64,000 bases of DNA from Mimachlamys varia (GCA_947623455.1 OX392534.1:40553426-40617425); one strand, 5' to 3'; positions 9,753 to 22,577 are shown, counted from the stretch's first letter. Translations and numbers: made by a program. The notes: generated by a model not told the origin, from the letters alone.

Positions 9753-9984
9753 CACAGTGACCTGAGAATTAGTTACAGCTAGTTTTGTACTTAAAATAGG
9801 GTGTTTAGAGTGATTTTACACTTTTTTTTGGGGGGGGGGGGGGCGCTAGGATCAATTTTCGATAAAAATGCCCCCCTCCTTCAAAGGTCATCTTAACCCC
9901 CTCTCCCCCAAAAAAGTGTAAAATCACTCTAAACACTCTATTTTAGGTATAAAACTAGCTGTAACTAATTCTCAGGTTCCTTTG
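9753..9984. mobile_element. hAT-type foldback MITE, copy 1
   Basis: 232-bp palindromic element. Ends read CACAGTGACCTGAGAATTAG and (other strand) CAAAGGAACCTGAGAATTAG, followed by matching arms through gttacagctagtttt and gtgtttagagtgattttaca. Flanks gaacccgt and gaaccggt match at 7 of 8, an 8-bp duplication typical of hAT. The loop holds a G12 run and gatcaattttcgataaaaat. Relatives: 16596, 17590, 23927. Confidence 0.75.
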
Positions 9985-11191
9985 GAACCGGTCAGTCTCT
10001 GGACCTGACACTGTCGATGGATAATCAGAATACTTCTTACCCGACCATGCTGATAGGGTAAAATATGTGACTCAATATACTGAAAATGAACATTCGAATG
10101 GTAGTTCATGCTATTGCTTTTTACAATGGAAATTGAGATAAAAAAGTTAGAAAACCTTCACAGAATTCAAATACAATTAATTTTGCACGCATTTCTTCTT
10201 TATAAAAAGTGTTAGTTACATGTTGACATAAACTCAAGTAAGTTATTTTTCACACTATATGAAGAAGACGCTATAGCGGTGGTAGGAAAAAATGATACAG
10301 CTGTTGGAACACGCACCTTGATACAAATGACCGTAAGGTCACAACAACATGCTATTTACATAGACAATATATTCTACTGTACAGCCTTCGTATGTAAACC
10401 GCTACACGATAACCGACTTTATCTCTTTCATGTTTCCAGCCGGCATTATAAATAATTCATGCCCAATAACCGATCGACAATTGGAATACGATAAATGTTT
10501 TTGAAACATTATTGATTGTTTCATGAGTATGGCGTCGCCGATTACTGTCCACTTTAAAGAGTGACTAATATTTTTGGTGCAAATTTCCAGAAATCGTACC
10601 GTCACTTGTTGTCAATGAAGAAAAGTGAAACCTAAACCGGAACTGCCTCATAAGGACAGTGATATGTACGTCATAGAATATTAGATGGTTTCCGGAATTT
10701 GTGTTATACCGGAAATAGTTTTGGTAAAAATGAAAGTTGCAATTACATTTAGTTTTTTTTCTTTTATAGGATGTAATTTATCATTATGCAAATTACCAAG
10801 ATGAATTCAAATTAAAAAGTTATCTCGATTTTGTGATAATGCAGAAGCAAAAGTGAAAACGTTTGTTTTAAATTCTGAAAAAGGTTCCGACCTCTCCAAG
10901 TGACATGCCAGGCGAATCGGGACTTTGAAAGTCTTGAAGATACCATTTGCAGGAATGCATTTAACTTTCACCTGTCTTTCTCTGGTGTTCTTCATTCTCA
11001 TGCATCTCTGGCATCTCTGTTGACATCTAAATCACACGCTGTGGTTAAAATGTTTTTTAATTTTGAATTTGAATCTTGAAAACTTGACAAATTAGCCTTG
11101 GTCAAAATTGAAACCTAAATTAACGTGATGTGTATAAACTCCTGACATAATGTGTTATGGTATAGGGTGAAATCTACCGGAAACTTTGGTA
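9985..11191. other. No feature seen
   Basis: AT-rich unique-looking DNA. Frames at 10402-10605 and 10807-11001 (minus) are short and unrecognised, and I cannot tie them to splice sites with confidence. Confidence 0.4.
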
Positions 11192-11415
11192 TGGTTTGGT
11201 TCGGTTTATTTTGTTCTACGTCCTATTAACAGACAAGGTCATTTAAGGACGTGCCAGGTTTTGGACGTGGAGGGAAGCCGGAGTTCCCAGAGAAAAACAC
11301 TGACCTACGGTCAGTTCCCGGCAACTGCACCACGTGGGTTTCTAACTTGCAACCCAGAAGTGGAGGGCCAGTGGTAGAGTGTTGGACACCTTAACCACTC
11401 GGCCACCGCGGCCCT
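11192..11415 (-). mobile_element. tRNA-derived SINE, family 1, copy 1
   Basis: On the minus strand the head (11415 downward) reads GGCCGCGGTGGCCGAGTGG with an A-box-like TGGCCGAGTGG and a decayed B box near gggttgcaagtt, as in Ser/Leu-type tRNAs. The body contains the core ggaagccggagttcccagag, and the tail ends in ttttacgtcctattaacag-like sequence and a T/G-rich 3' end. The same family recurs at 41615 and 56657. Confidence 0.8.
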
Positions 11416-13122
11416 CTTTGAAATGGTGAGTGGGACCTATATATATACTCATCGTTTGATCCGCAATCCACGTGTATCTTGTGTTAGGAAGACACCAAAC
11501 CCTTTAACCGCCAGACAGACAGATAACGCGCACGTGTGACTAATGACGACGTAACGTACGGTAATAAACAGCCAGGTAGGATATATGTAGATAATACACA
11601 TAACACTGCCCCTAGCATATATGTACACAAACATATACTTACAATACACGTTTCTGTGACGAATACAATCTTTGCCATTTGAAATTTCTAACCAATATAA
11701 CTAAAGTTAATGATCTAGTGTAAACCAAGTGACTCATATTTTCGATTATTATTTCTCTGTAACCAGCCAAACAAGGTTAATACGTTTTCCTCTGTATTTA
11801 TTAGGCAGAAGAACGTTTCTATGATTTGGGAAAATGTATTATACTTTTGAAGGGCCCGTAGACTTCACAAAGCATGTTTAAGATTTAAATCCACAATTGC
11901 TCCTTCCAATTAAGTTTAAGATTGAATATATCATTTTTAAAATATACCTTTTGAAACACGTACCGTAGATTTGACAAGCTCAGTTTTGTAAGGAAGATAT
12001 ATAATACATGTACACCTCCTAAGAAATATGAATGCCAAACAAAATATAATTAATGACGCTAATTTCTACACAGCTGCTTAAATATGAGTCAAAATTACAA
12101 ATGAAAAGCAGACAGGGAGCGGCGAAACGGCTCGTCACGAATACTAACGTTTTCCAAACTGACAGTTTTATATAGAGCTGAACAACCAACCGGGACTTCA
12201 CTGACGATAACGGCATCATCAACTCTGGGGGAAAAATAAATGTTGTACTCAATTCCCCTCCCGAAACAAACCCAAGGAACATATGATATGACATCATCTG
12301 TGCAATGACGTCATCAATACACTACAATATGAGTGGAATTATGAGGAAATGTTAACCATTTACTTTGGCCGTTTTTTTTCTGGTCCGACACCAGACTTGG
12401 ACATTTTGATGATATCACACCAGAAAATGGATTAAGTCTGGTAACAGGGTCAGAGGAAAGTCGGGCTACCAAAAGTTTTTACATTCCCCACACTCTACGG
12501 TGTTTTACACTCGTTTTCTATTTAATACGTTGTATTTGTACCTGTTTAAGAATGGCCACATCATATGAACACCTAAGTTGACCTAACTTATTTCTAGAAG
12601 GTAGTATGCATTGAATCCAAAATGTATCAAAAACTGTATTTAAAAATCATATGTCTGAAATGTGAACTATGCAAATATTATATCATGTTCTGTACAGACA
12701 TTGTTTTCATTATGTTGCAAGAAAAAGTGAGTGAGTATGGAAACTATTAAAGTAAACTATTTTGAAATGCTGAAAGTTTTCAAAAATAAAAAAATATAAA
12801 AAATAATTGACCGAGCTTTGCTGAAAGTGTTATGTCATACAGGTATAATACCCGTAATTCTCCTGTTGTGTGAGTGGGTGAGGCTTGTTTATCGAGATTT
12901 TAAAGGGGCGTCTAATCTTGTCTACGATACAGATTGAGATCACAATAGAGTAACATAAAGGTGGTTTAGGTACAGATCTTCACTTGATTACGATGTCACT
13001 TATCAATGTTTCTAGTGGAGGATTTCCTTTCAATATCATTCCCCATCACTGACAAGATCCAACAAAAGTTTGTTCTTATTTGTTAACTGTGTTCATTTAT
13101 GAATATACATGTACCATCATAT
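11416..13122. other. No feature seen
   Basis: AT-rich sequence. A 92-codon minus frame at 12019-12297 is unrecognised and has no convincing splice context. No arrays or foldbacks noted. Confidence 0.4.
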
Positions 13123-13252
13123 GGGGGGGGGGATGTGGGAGGGGGGGGGGGGGGCAGGGGATGTGAAAGGGGGCAGGGTGTGTGGGAGGGGGCAGGGGAT
13201 GTGGAGGGGGCAGGGGATGTGAAAGGGGGTGGACTGGGAGGAGGAGGGCGGG
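13123..13252 (+). repeat. G-rich tract (plus strand)
   Basis: Runs of G4 to G14 separated by short spacers (gcaggggatgtg-type units of about 18-22 bp). Many G-runs lie close enough together for G-quadruplex formation on the plus strand. Apparent Gly-rich or Pro-rich frames across it are artefacts of composition. Confidence 0.85.
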
Positions 13253-14931
13253 ACGACCGGAAAGGAGCATTTTTATGTAACACACACTGAGGTTAATCCG
13301 TGTTCAAAGCATCATTGATTGTGGTATCAATCTTGACCGATACGTCTTAGAGGCCAAGTAGGGATTTAACGAGACCGTGTGGGAGTCTGGACTAATGAGA
13401 ATTGACCGTACACTGACCAATAACCTTTTGAACTGACAATACATTTCGTATTTAGGACGAGATGCAAAAGGATACTGACAAATGTCTGTTTGTACTGGCA
13501 ATAGAATCCGTAATATTAGGTCGAGATATAAAAGTATATTGGCCAATATATATCTCCATACTGCTCATAATTGCTTACTCAATAAAAAAATAAAAGAAGA
13601 ATATAAAATAGTACAACAGAGATGTGGAACAATACCGAAATATGCGAATGTACTTTATCTAAACCCGGGACTGTAAAGTTGGAAGATAACAGAAGAAACA
13701 CAGCTCCGGACTAAAGTACATAATTGTGTTTAGGCTAATGTTGGGGTGACTGGTGCCAAGAATGCTAGAGATTGTCTATTGTGTTCCAACTAAATATAGG
13801 TATTATAATTGTGTACCCGATCTGTCCTATTTACCACAGATATAAATGGTTATATAGGTCATGTCACCAGGACGCAGTTTTATCAAGTTTTATCAGCTTA
13901 CAGACGCGCGAATTCAAATATTAAAATTCAATTTTAACTACGTTGTGAGAAATAAATGTACGTTAATCCGTTAAACTTATATTAAAGTTTATCATCTTAA
14001 TCATAGAAGGTGATTGTCTTGTTTTCAGTTTTAACATTATAAAATTATCATTGAAATAAAGTTCTCCTGGATGTACCGTTAAGTTGACAATGCCTACCAC
14101 ACGATGTCCTGTCCACGTTAGGGTGCCACAGATTTGAGCCAATTGTGTAAGCTTTGTTGACATACACTATACATTGAGATACGGGACATCTCGTTGATAC
14201 CCACTTGTTACGTTTATATACAACAATCGGTAAATTTTTCTGTCAACAAAGTCTAGCAAGTTTTCAAATGTAATGGCAGCATACCGTTATGTAATCTTAC
14301 GCGACTTCAATGCCTTTAATTTGTTCGCTAAAACTTAAAAAAATGTTTCTGTTTTATATAATAGTACGATTTTAAAGGGGAAAATGAACATTTATTTCAA
14401 AATGATCAATAAACAACCCATCGGACATCTTCGGGCCTTTCCGGTAAGCTCCGAAACCGAGAGGAGTTTGTTTATGTCACGAGGACACTGGTCACGTTGT
14501 GTGCTGTGACATTTGTTGATGCCGAACTGTTGTCTCCGTATCGTCTTGTTTACTTTGTGGTGTAAACAAGATACTACAACATGATTAAAACAGCTTGAAA
14601 GTAATCTCAGCTGATAATGAGACTTAATAAAGAACATATGTTTCTGTTGAGGATACAAGTTTTTTCCTATTATACGATTTTGTTTTGAACTACATGTATA
14701 TCATTAAAAAGACAAAGTTCCACGGAGATAGTGAAATAGGACAAGTCAACTTATAAGATACAAGAATGTGTATTTAACATCACGTTTTAAAACACGACGT
14801 ACAATGAAAATCCGTGTATCCTTGAGCAATGCACAAGAAACTCTAAAAGATTTTGTCCGTCGTAATTTACGTCCGGAAAGTGAGATTTACGGAATATGGA
14901 TTTCTGAATTAGAAAGTTTCTCATATAAGTG
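13253..14931. other. Mostly unique DNA with one small duplication
   Basis: Two diverged copies of a ~60-bp segment (gacaatacatttcgtattta at about 13435 and ggcaatagaatccgtaatat at about 13497) lie in tandem. Otherwise I see nothing I can support; the minus frame 14392-14658 is unrecognised. Confidence 0.35.
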
Positions 14932-14994
14932 CATCGTCGGAAACCCACGGTACACTTCTCGGACGTTCAATTGTACCATGGGTTTCCGACGATG
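14932..14994. mobile_element. Foldback MITE, MULE-type (CATCGTCGG family), copy 2
   Basis: 63-bp hairpin bounded by CATCGTCGGAAACCCACGG and its complement (one arm reads CCCATGG). Flanks atataagtg and, three bases beyond the right end, aaataagtg resemble a 9-bp duplication with a small slip at the right end. It overlaps the end of an unrecognised plus frame, which is therefore not a gene in this part. Confidence 0.65.
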
Positions 14995-15879
14995 ATGAAA
15001 TAAGTGTATCAAACCCGATTTACATAACTAGTATGCTTTTGTATGGAATTCTAATACGAGCTCACTGAAATGGCCATTACCGTCATTACGGTATGTAATT
15101 AAAAGCTCCATGTCTACACACATGTGTGGAGCAGGCGAGAATTTGTTTGATATTGCTGACTATCAGCCAAGAGAAAAATATGCTTACAGCGCCTTTGTGG
15201 TAGCTACTGAAATACTCCAGCCAAATATTAGATAACAAACACATAAAATCAGGCTTTACTAATTAGTTTTGGGTATTAATTATTGCTTTGTTAATTGAAC
15301 CCGTTTGTATTTATAGGGAATCAATTACAGTGGTACTACACTCAAACTTGGCGAACCACCATGTCCCGAGATATTCGGACTACACAGATCGATTTATACC
15401 ACAGGATCGAAGCCAAATCAATGATATTCTCTGTAATTATGATGTTTCCTACTGTTTGGGCTGTGTAGTTGTGCCAGTGTATTACAGAACAGTACACATG
15501 CAACACAAACCATGTTTAAAGGTCGTTCCATTTAAGAACGAAACCGTGTAACTGGTTTTCGGTCACAATGGCAAGTCGACATGTAATTTACACAGTTCCA
15601 CATTGATATCGAAGTGACAATCGCTGGTATTATAGATACGCTGCCCGTGTGTTTGATATCAAGGAGGGAGGTGATTGAAATAACCTTATCAGTCGTTAAG
15701 TACACACGAGGCCTATATGTTCAATGATTATCTAATTCATAATCTCCAGTATTGTACGGCCATCAATAGTTTATTCTATATTCTAGAATAGGTATACACT
15801 AGTATAACGTTATCAATGATATTAACTTACAGAGTACCGTTATGTTGACAGTAGAACAAGGCATGTGACAGTCACAAAT
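14995..15879. other. No feature seen
   Basis: Unique-looking AT-rich DNA. The plus frame 15288-15551 is unrecognised and lacks clear splice sites. Confidence 0.35.
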
Positions 15880-16528
15880 ACAGCGTATCCTGTCTAAACG
15901 GACAAGTTCTTATAGACACTACAGCGTATCCTGTCTAAACGGACATTTTATAGACACCACAGCGTACCCTGTCTAAACGGACATTTTCTTATAGACACTA
16001 TACAGCGTAACCTGTCTAAACGGACATTTTCTTATAGACACTACAGCGTATCCTGTCTAAACGGATATTTTCTTATAGACACTACAGCGTATCCTGTCTA
16101 AACGGATATTTTCTTATAGACACTACAGCATACCCTGTCTAAACGAACATTTTCTTATAGACACTACAGCGTATCCTGTCTAAACGGACATTTTTTTATA
16201 GACACTACAGCGTACCCTGTCTAAACGGACATTTTCTTATAGACACTACAGCGTATCCTGTCTAAACGGACATTTTCTTATAGACACTACAGCATACCCT
16301 GTCTAAACGAACATTTTCTTATAGACACTACAGCGTACCCTGTCTAAACGAACATTTTCTTATAGACACAACATCGTATCCTGTCTAAACGAACATGTTC
16401 TTATAGACACTACAGCGTATCGTGTCTAAACGGACATTTTCTTATAGACACTACAGCCTACCCTGTCTAAACGAACATGTTCTTATAGACACTACAGCGT
16501 ATCCTGTCTAAACGGACATTTTCTTATA
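15880..16528. repeat. 41-bp minisatellite
   Basis: About 16 units of 41 bp: acagcgtatcctgtctaaac + ggacattttcttatagacact. Unit-to-unit identity is high, with recurring variants (gcataccc, gaacat). Some units are 1-3 bp shorter or longer. No coding capacity. Confidence 0.95.
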
Positions 16529-16595
16529 AAAAAAAAAACCTGTGCAATATATCCAACGTTCATCCAGACACATATACATGGTGTGTGGTGATGGA

Positions 16596-16780
16596 CACAG
16601 GGACCTGATGTTAGGAAACATTTTACATTGGGGGGGGGGGGGGGGGGTATTAGATCAATGTTCGATAAAAATGGCTTTTTTTTACCAAACATTGTTCTAA
16701 ACCCCACAAAAGTGTAACATTACTCTAAACACCTTAATTTAGGTCCAAAATTAGCGGTAACCAATTATCATGTCCCTGTG
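16596..16780. mobile_element. hAT-type MITE, copy 2, with perfect 8-bp duplication
   Basis: 185 bp. Ends CACAGGGACCTGATG and, on the other strand, CACAGGGACATGATAATTGG. It is flanked by gtgatgga at 16588-16595 and 16781-16788, an exact 8-bp duplication, which places the family in hAT. It contains a G17 run at about 16631 and the gatcaatgttcgataaaaat loop shared with copy 1. The left arm is shortened. Confidence 0.8.
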
Positions 16781-16937
16781 GTGATGGACGCGTCGGAGGA
16801 AAGGTATAGCGTCACAAATATCGTTGAATCATTCTGGCTGGTAAAGAACACTTTCTGACCATGTCATGCGAAAAATCTTGCCTCCAAATCATCAACTTTC
16901 CGGACTGGTTTCCTTATGCATCTCTTCCCCCTCCCCA

Positions 16938-17132
16938 TCAGTTACCCCCGGGCCATAAATACGAAACAAATGCAATTAAATCCCCAATATTGTTCACATT
17001 GAACATACACTTCAGTTCATCCTGATAATGCCACCGATTTGAACTTCGTTCAGATAGCTCATGTGGAGCACCTCTATAGATATAAGGCAAGTGGTGCGAT
17101 CCTTCCTCCGAGTCCTTCAGTTTTTTTTCCAC
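16938..17132 (-). CDS. Unrecognised ORF, possible terminal exon
   Basis: A 64-codon minus frame (MEKKLKDSEEGSHHLPYIYR...) with a soluble-protein-like composition. A candidate acceptor (cccacttttagtatag) lies just upstream on the minus strand, so the coding part could start at about 17145. I do not recognise a family. It could equally be a chance frame or transposon residue, since it sits between two MITE copies. Confidence 0.2.
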   Translation of the reverse strand: MEKKLKDSEEGSHHLPYIYRGAPHELSERSSNRWHYQDELKCMFNVNNIGDLIAFVSYLWPGGN

Positions 17133-17589
17133 ATCTGCCTATACTAAAAGTGGGGTATTGAAACCAGTCGACACTCGGTTTTCTTCAGATAGATTTAGAC
17201 GGGGTTTGTCACCGCAGGCGGAAATATATTGAACTACCGGCCTAACGAGATAACAGTTTATGCCGACGAGGCAGGAAAGTGAGAAAAGTTTTGTTTATTT
17301 TATCATCACTGAAGATGTAAGACATTTCATTTTATTACGCCCTGATAAAATATCGATATATGTAGTGAAACTCTCTAAACGGGACCACGTACAATTCCTT
17401 AGGTCTTATTATCGGACCATGTACACAGACTTAAATAGGTCGTTTTGGCTGCACGGCAAAAATAGTGAAAACCTGTATACTGTTAATCCAGCTACCCAAA
17501 CAGGAATATTGGTTATGTTGTTTAGTAAATGTCAGTTTAGACAGATTTTTGTTAATTTGATGTTCGCAGTCATTCTCACAATCTAATAC

Positions 17590-17905
17590 AGGGACTTGAG
17601 AACAGCTGGTCTTGGACTTTAACTAAGGTATTTAGAGTAAGTTTACACTTTTGGGGGGTTTGGATCAATTTTCCATAAAAAATGCTCCCCCCTCCTCAAT
17701 GGTCATCAAGGCTAAAGTGATCTTGATGCAAGAGAGGTAGGTGGGTTTGATTTTCCGATTTCGAAAGCTGTTCATCCTTCAGCCTTTATGATCATTGAGG
17801 GGGCGTTTTCATCTAAATTAAAGTAAACCTCCAAAAGTGTAACATTACACTAAACACCTTTGTTAAGGTCCGAAACTAGCTGTAACAAATTCTCATGTCC
17901 CTGTG
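17590..17905. mobile_element. hAT-type MITE, copy 3
   Basis: Ends acagggacttgag and (other strand) CACAGGGACATGAGAATTTG, with arms containing gtatttagagtaagtttaca and its diverged complement. It is longer than the other copies because the loop carries an extra inverted pair around gatcatt(g)aggggg and ctcaatggtcatcaag. No clear duplication is seen. Confidence 0.65.
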
Positions 17906-19439
17906 ATATCGAAGGATACAACAGACGAGTGGGGGGAATATGATCACACATTCCGAAGATACTGTATGTGTGTTTATATATAGGGGAATTGTTAGGAATG
18001 TACTCCCGATATAATCACAAGGTTTCGTACAAACCCAGATCTGGATGTCCCGTGCCTCATAAATGTCACCCCGTAGGTCGTAACCAGGGTAAGCTTTAAA
18101 AGATGTAGTTAGAATATTGCTGCTTGTTATTTTATAAACAGATATTGTCGGTCCGCGACCGATGTTTCATAAACGGGTAATTTTATAATAGACATTACTA
18201 GACTATTGCTGCTTGTTACTAAGAAAAAGTATTGTCATGTATATTTCAGTATTCAAGGTCCGCGACCCGAATAATGAAGTCTGTTACTATAAAAAGAGCT
18301 TGTTAGTGTAATCATGGCAGTATGAACGTTAGAAAGGGGTCGCGTTGGTTGGCGTGTGTATATATCACTTACCAATCCTATATATGTTACCTCATTACCT
18401 AGCTAATGACCAGTATGTGTCACGTTACGTGTGCTGTTCTATTGTACACGTGCAATATGACTGTGTTGTACATACACACTCGTTACATACAATTTGTTTG
18501 TATGTAAGGCACTTTCTGTTGTATATCGATAATTGCCAGTGAAATACACGTTCACTTCAATTGAATTAGTTTCATAATACACCTGCTTATTAGTGAGAGA
18601 TTGGGGACAATTATAAACACTGTGATAAAAGATCCGGACAACGCCCCTGGGAATACATAGATACTACCTACACACTCACTTCCGACAACAAAAGGGCGTG
18701 GTAGTTCTATATAAGTGATATAAGTCTAAACAAACAAAATGTTCTCAAAAGTGCTCCCCTACTCTCACGTAACACGACTGCAATCAAATATTTGTCAGTG
18801 TGTAGAGACAATACAATTAAAAAGTATGTGATGGCAAAATGTCAACAGCTATGCCATTACCTTGTTTATAATCTAAATATAAAAAACACAACTTTAACGT
18901 GAAGAGTGCTGATGTACTAAGTCGGTTTTAAGAGCATGGCAATGAACCGTTACCACTCGATCTTTTTAAGTAAGTTAATATAGTGACCGAGAAAAAATAG
19001 AGTTATATATCAGTACTTATATATAAAGTGTATAAACATCCCGTGACCTGAATATCTCCGCGTTCATAATAAACAAAATTAAGTCTAAAAGTAGCATACC
19101 TTTCTGTCCCGGTATCAAACCGATTTTTCTGTGAACTCATCACACACAACAAATTTTATGTCAAATAGAAAATTAAAAATTAAACGAAAACAGGAGACAG
19201 GAATATTGCTGAGGCGATATGCGTATTGTTTACGTAGTGTATATATTGGTGAGAATACAGCACTACCCTGTTGTAAGTTTTAACTCCTGGGATGACTAGG
19301 CTGTATGTGAACTGACTACTTACTGAGTCAGTGTGATAAAGTATCGTAAAAAGAACAAAAACACGCGCATCAAAGTGTCAACAATAGTGACACTTAAACT
19401 GAATCTTTTGAGCTGTATGCACTTTATTAATCAACTATA
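17906..19439. other. Mostly unique DNA; small duplicated motif
   Basis: Two diverged copies of attgctgcttgtta...ggtccgcgacc (around 18118 and 18207). A TATA-like ctatataagtgatata lies at 18700 ahead of a 30-codon frame, which I do not consider a gene. Nothing else supportable. Confidence 0.35.
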
Positions 19440-20700
19440 TTAGGAATGGTGACACGTGTATATATATATTAGGGATGGTGACACATGTATATCTATATAA
19501 GGTATAGTGACACGTGTATATCTGTATTAGGGATGGTTACACGTGTATATCTGTATAAGGAATGGTGATACGTGTATATCTAACTTGGGGAGGGGACACG
19601 TGTATATCAAACTTAGGGATTATAACACGTGTAATTTACATAAGGGAGGATGACACGTGTATATCTATATTAGGGATGGTGACACGTGTATATCTATATA
19701 AGGGAGGGTGACGCGTGTATATATATATTAGGGATGGTGACACGTGTATATCTATATTAGGGATGGTGACACGTGTATATCTATATTAGGGATGGTGACA
19801 CGTGTATATCTATATTAGGGATGGTGACACGTGTATATCTAACTTAGGAATGGTGACACGTGTATTTCTAACTTAGGGATGATAACACGTGTAATCTACA
19901 TAAGGGATGTTGACACGTGTATATCTACATAAGGGATGTTGACACGTGTATATCTATATTAGGGATGGTGACACGTATATATCTATATTAGGGAGGGTGA
20001 CATATGTATATCTATATACGGGATGTTGATACGTGTGTATCTAACTGAGAGATTATAACACGTGAAATCTACATAAGGGATGGTGACACTTGTATATCTA
20101 TATACGGGATGTTGATACGTGTGTATCTAACTGAGAGATTATAACACGTGTAATCTACATAAGGGATGGTGACACTTGCATCTATATTAGGGATGGTGAC
20201 ACGTGTATATCTATATAAGGGATGATGACATGCATATATCTATATATTAGGGATGGTGACGCATGCATATTTATATAAGGGATGGCGCCATTTGCATACA
20301 TATACATATCTCTAGGCATCAAATATGGTGACAAGTGTGTACCTTTCTAAAGGATGTCACGATGCTTGGTTATATTTATAAGATTGGTGTTGGCACGGCA
20401 TGTGTCTATATCAGGAATGGTGACATGTGGTCATCGCGACTAGGGATTATGTATGTGTATATCAATAGTAAGAATGGTAACACGTGCGTATTAATATATA
20501 TTATATTACACTAGGGGATGGCATAACACGTGTTAGATACAATTGTAGTACGTGTTTGTATTAACAAGGAATGGTGCCATGTGATCTATATAAGGATTGG
20601 TGTGCCATGTGATATATATAAGGATGGGTGACACATACGTATTAATACATATATAATACCCCGGGATGGTGACATATATATCAATATCAATACAGGGATT
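19440..20700. repeat. 29-bp minisatellite with CACGTG in most units
   Basis: About 40 units of the form gggatggtgacacgtgtata + tctatatta. CACGTG positions 19683, 19741 and 19770 (with a variant at 19712) show the 29-bp step. Copies near 19730-19850 are almost identical; those after 20260 are strongly diverged. CACGTG is the E-box bound by Myc/Max/USF-type bHLH proteins, but here it may simply be carried along. Confidence 0.9.
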
Positions 20701-21508
20701 GTGCTGATGATAGACTTAGCCTGGCGAGACACAATGCGGTCTGTGGTGTTTGTGTGAAAAGACTAATGCATTCCCTACTTTCCCGTTGATAGATAATGTA
20801 CTTTATTTGTGTCCTCGGGGCCAGGTAAATTATCTATATTTACAAACGAGGCTGTGTGTGTATTGAGTTGTGCGACTAATTTAATGGGGAGTGAGGCCTC
20901 CCGCCATCAACCACAAAGATTTCTCCCGATCAGCACTCTGTCACCTTATATAAGCCACCACAAGTGGCCGGGGTGTGTATTGTATTGATGTGTTTACCAG
21001 ACTATCGTATAGTATAGGGGTGAACCTGTTGTAGGACAGACTGGCCTCTGTGGGGTTTGTATAAGTCATGTACGTCTGTAACATGACAGACTTAATGTAG
21101 GGTACAATTTGTTAATGTATTGGGGAAAACTTTTAAAAGTTTGTTTATATTATTCATGAACTAGTGTTCATATCATAGTTGAGTATGTTTAGTTAGGGTT
21201 TAAAAAGCATACTCAACCATGATATCAACTTTTTAAAACGTACATGGTACTTCTACCCCTTCCATAGATAATGAAGGGGTAGATAGGAACGGTTTAGCAA
21301 ATTACATTGTATGTATACCATAACGATTATTTTTTTACAATTGACCTTAAAAAGAAGTTTTGTGGTTTGGTTGTCACTATTGGGTATCTCTGATAAAAAG
21401 GAAGACGCTTACCCGATGTGATCATATGTTCATTATTGGTATGAAATGAGTACAGAATACGTTTCTTGTGACCAGAGTCCTACTCGTCTAGAGTGACCAC
21501 GGGTACTT
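20701..21508. other. Unique DNA with one hairpin
   Basis: A hairpin at 21169-21226: catatcatagttgagtatg pairs with catactcaaccatgatat around a 20-base loop. A TATA-like ttatataa at about 20946 has no associated gene. Nothing else seen. Confidence 0.45.
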
Positions 21509-21665
21509 TAGCCTCGTCTGTCCAACACTTTGAGTTATACCTAAACGTTTCATTATATCTGTCGATCAAGATCACGCCCAGTGAGATATCTCATCCTGGA
21601 CCATGGTCTATCTCACAGGGCGGTGGAGTTCCTAACCTGTATTAGGTGTCGGACAGACTAGGCTA
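21509..21665. mobile_element. Foldback MITE (TAGCCTCGTCTGTCCAACAC ends)
   Basis: About 157 bp. Ends TAGCCTCGTCTGTCCAACAC and, on the other strand, TAGCCTAGTCTGTCCGACAC; an inner pair gcccagtgagata and tatctcacagggc gives a second stem. The superfamily is not identifiable by eye. Confidence 0.6.
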
Positions 21666-22577
21666 GTTGATGTGGAGTGACCGTTACGTAATCACGTACA
21701 CGTATCTGAATGACCAACTTAAGTTGATATAGGTACATACACCCTGACCTACTTTTAAATTCTCTCGATCAAAACAAATCTGTGGTACCTATCGCGATCA
21801 TTTCCTTCCCTACGCCCAATTGGCATTGCATCGAATTTGGTCTAAGGTTTAGAAAGATAGATTATGGTCTTAGATTATGGTCTCTGTCTCCAGGCCGAAA
21901 CTTAATGCCTTCAGCTTTTAAAAAGTGTCCCATTAGACTGTGATGCTAATCCAGGTTATGACATTTCAGTGATTATGGCCCTGGATTGGCCCCGTCACGT
22001 GACCATCTTCATATGACACTGGTCGTTCCGAGGATATACAAACAAATAAAGTTTAAGATGTCTTCGATTTACGACTTCGAAATTTCCAACCAAGGTGAAA
22101 GTACTAGTGCACAAGTACTAAGTGATGGCCATCTAAGTGCTGCAGGTTGCACTAAACGAAGAATCTTAACCGATAAACATCGTTTTACTACAAACTACTT
22201 TTGTCAATTTGTCTAGCAGGCGATTACGTCAGCAGTTAAAATGCATCTGCTGCACCGATTGACAGCGCATCATTAGAGCTAGAAATATTCTTAAACCGTT
22301 ATTTTCGTACTTTACGAGTGTATGAAATACAATTAGGACTCTATTTTCGCACTTTCATTGTGTATGCACAGTAAACAAAACAAACGGCCATTGTGATGGA
22401 ATCGTTAAACTGTAGATGTCCCCTGGGGCTCGTCAATATGCTTCGGTAAACAAATACATATTGCAGTCTTATTTCATGACAGGTTTAAAAGTACACACCA
22501 GAATTGGAATAAAGGGGTGTTTTTTAAAGAAAATATGGGATAGGATATCAGTAGTGTAAGTTTAATCTTCTAGCAAC

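Noticed and set aside
12019..12297. 92-codon minus-strand ORF
   Set aside because: Hydrophobic but without a clear membrane-protein pattern or splice sites; not supportable.
17260..17586. 108-codon plus-strand ORF
   Set aside because: The longest frame outside repeats apart from the LINE, but it has no recognisable family, no splice context, and a composition close to AT-rich noise.
18690..18830. TATA-like box followed by a 30-codon frame
   Set aside because: The frame is short and unrecognised, and TATA-like words are frequent in AT-rich DNA.
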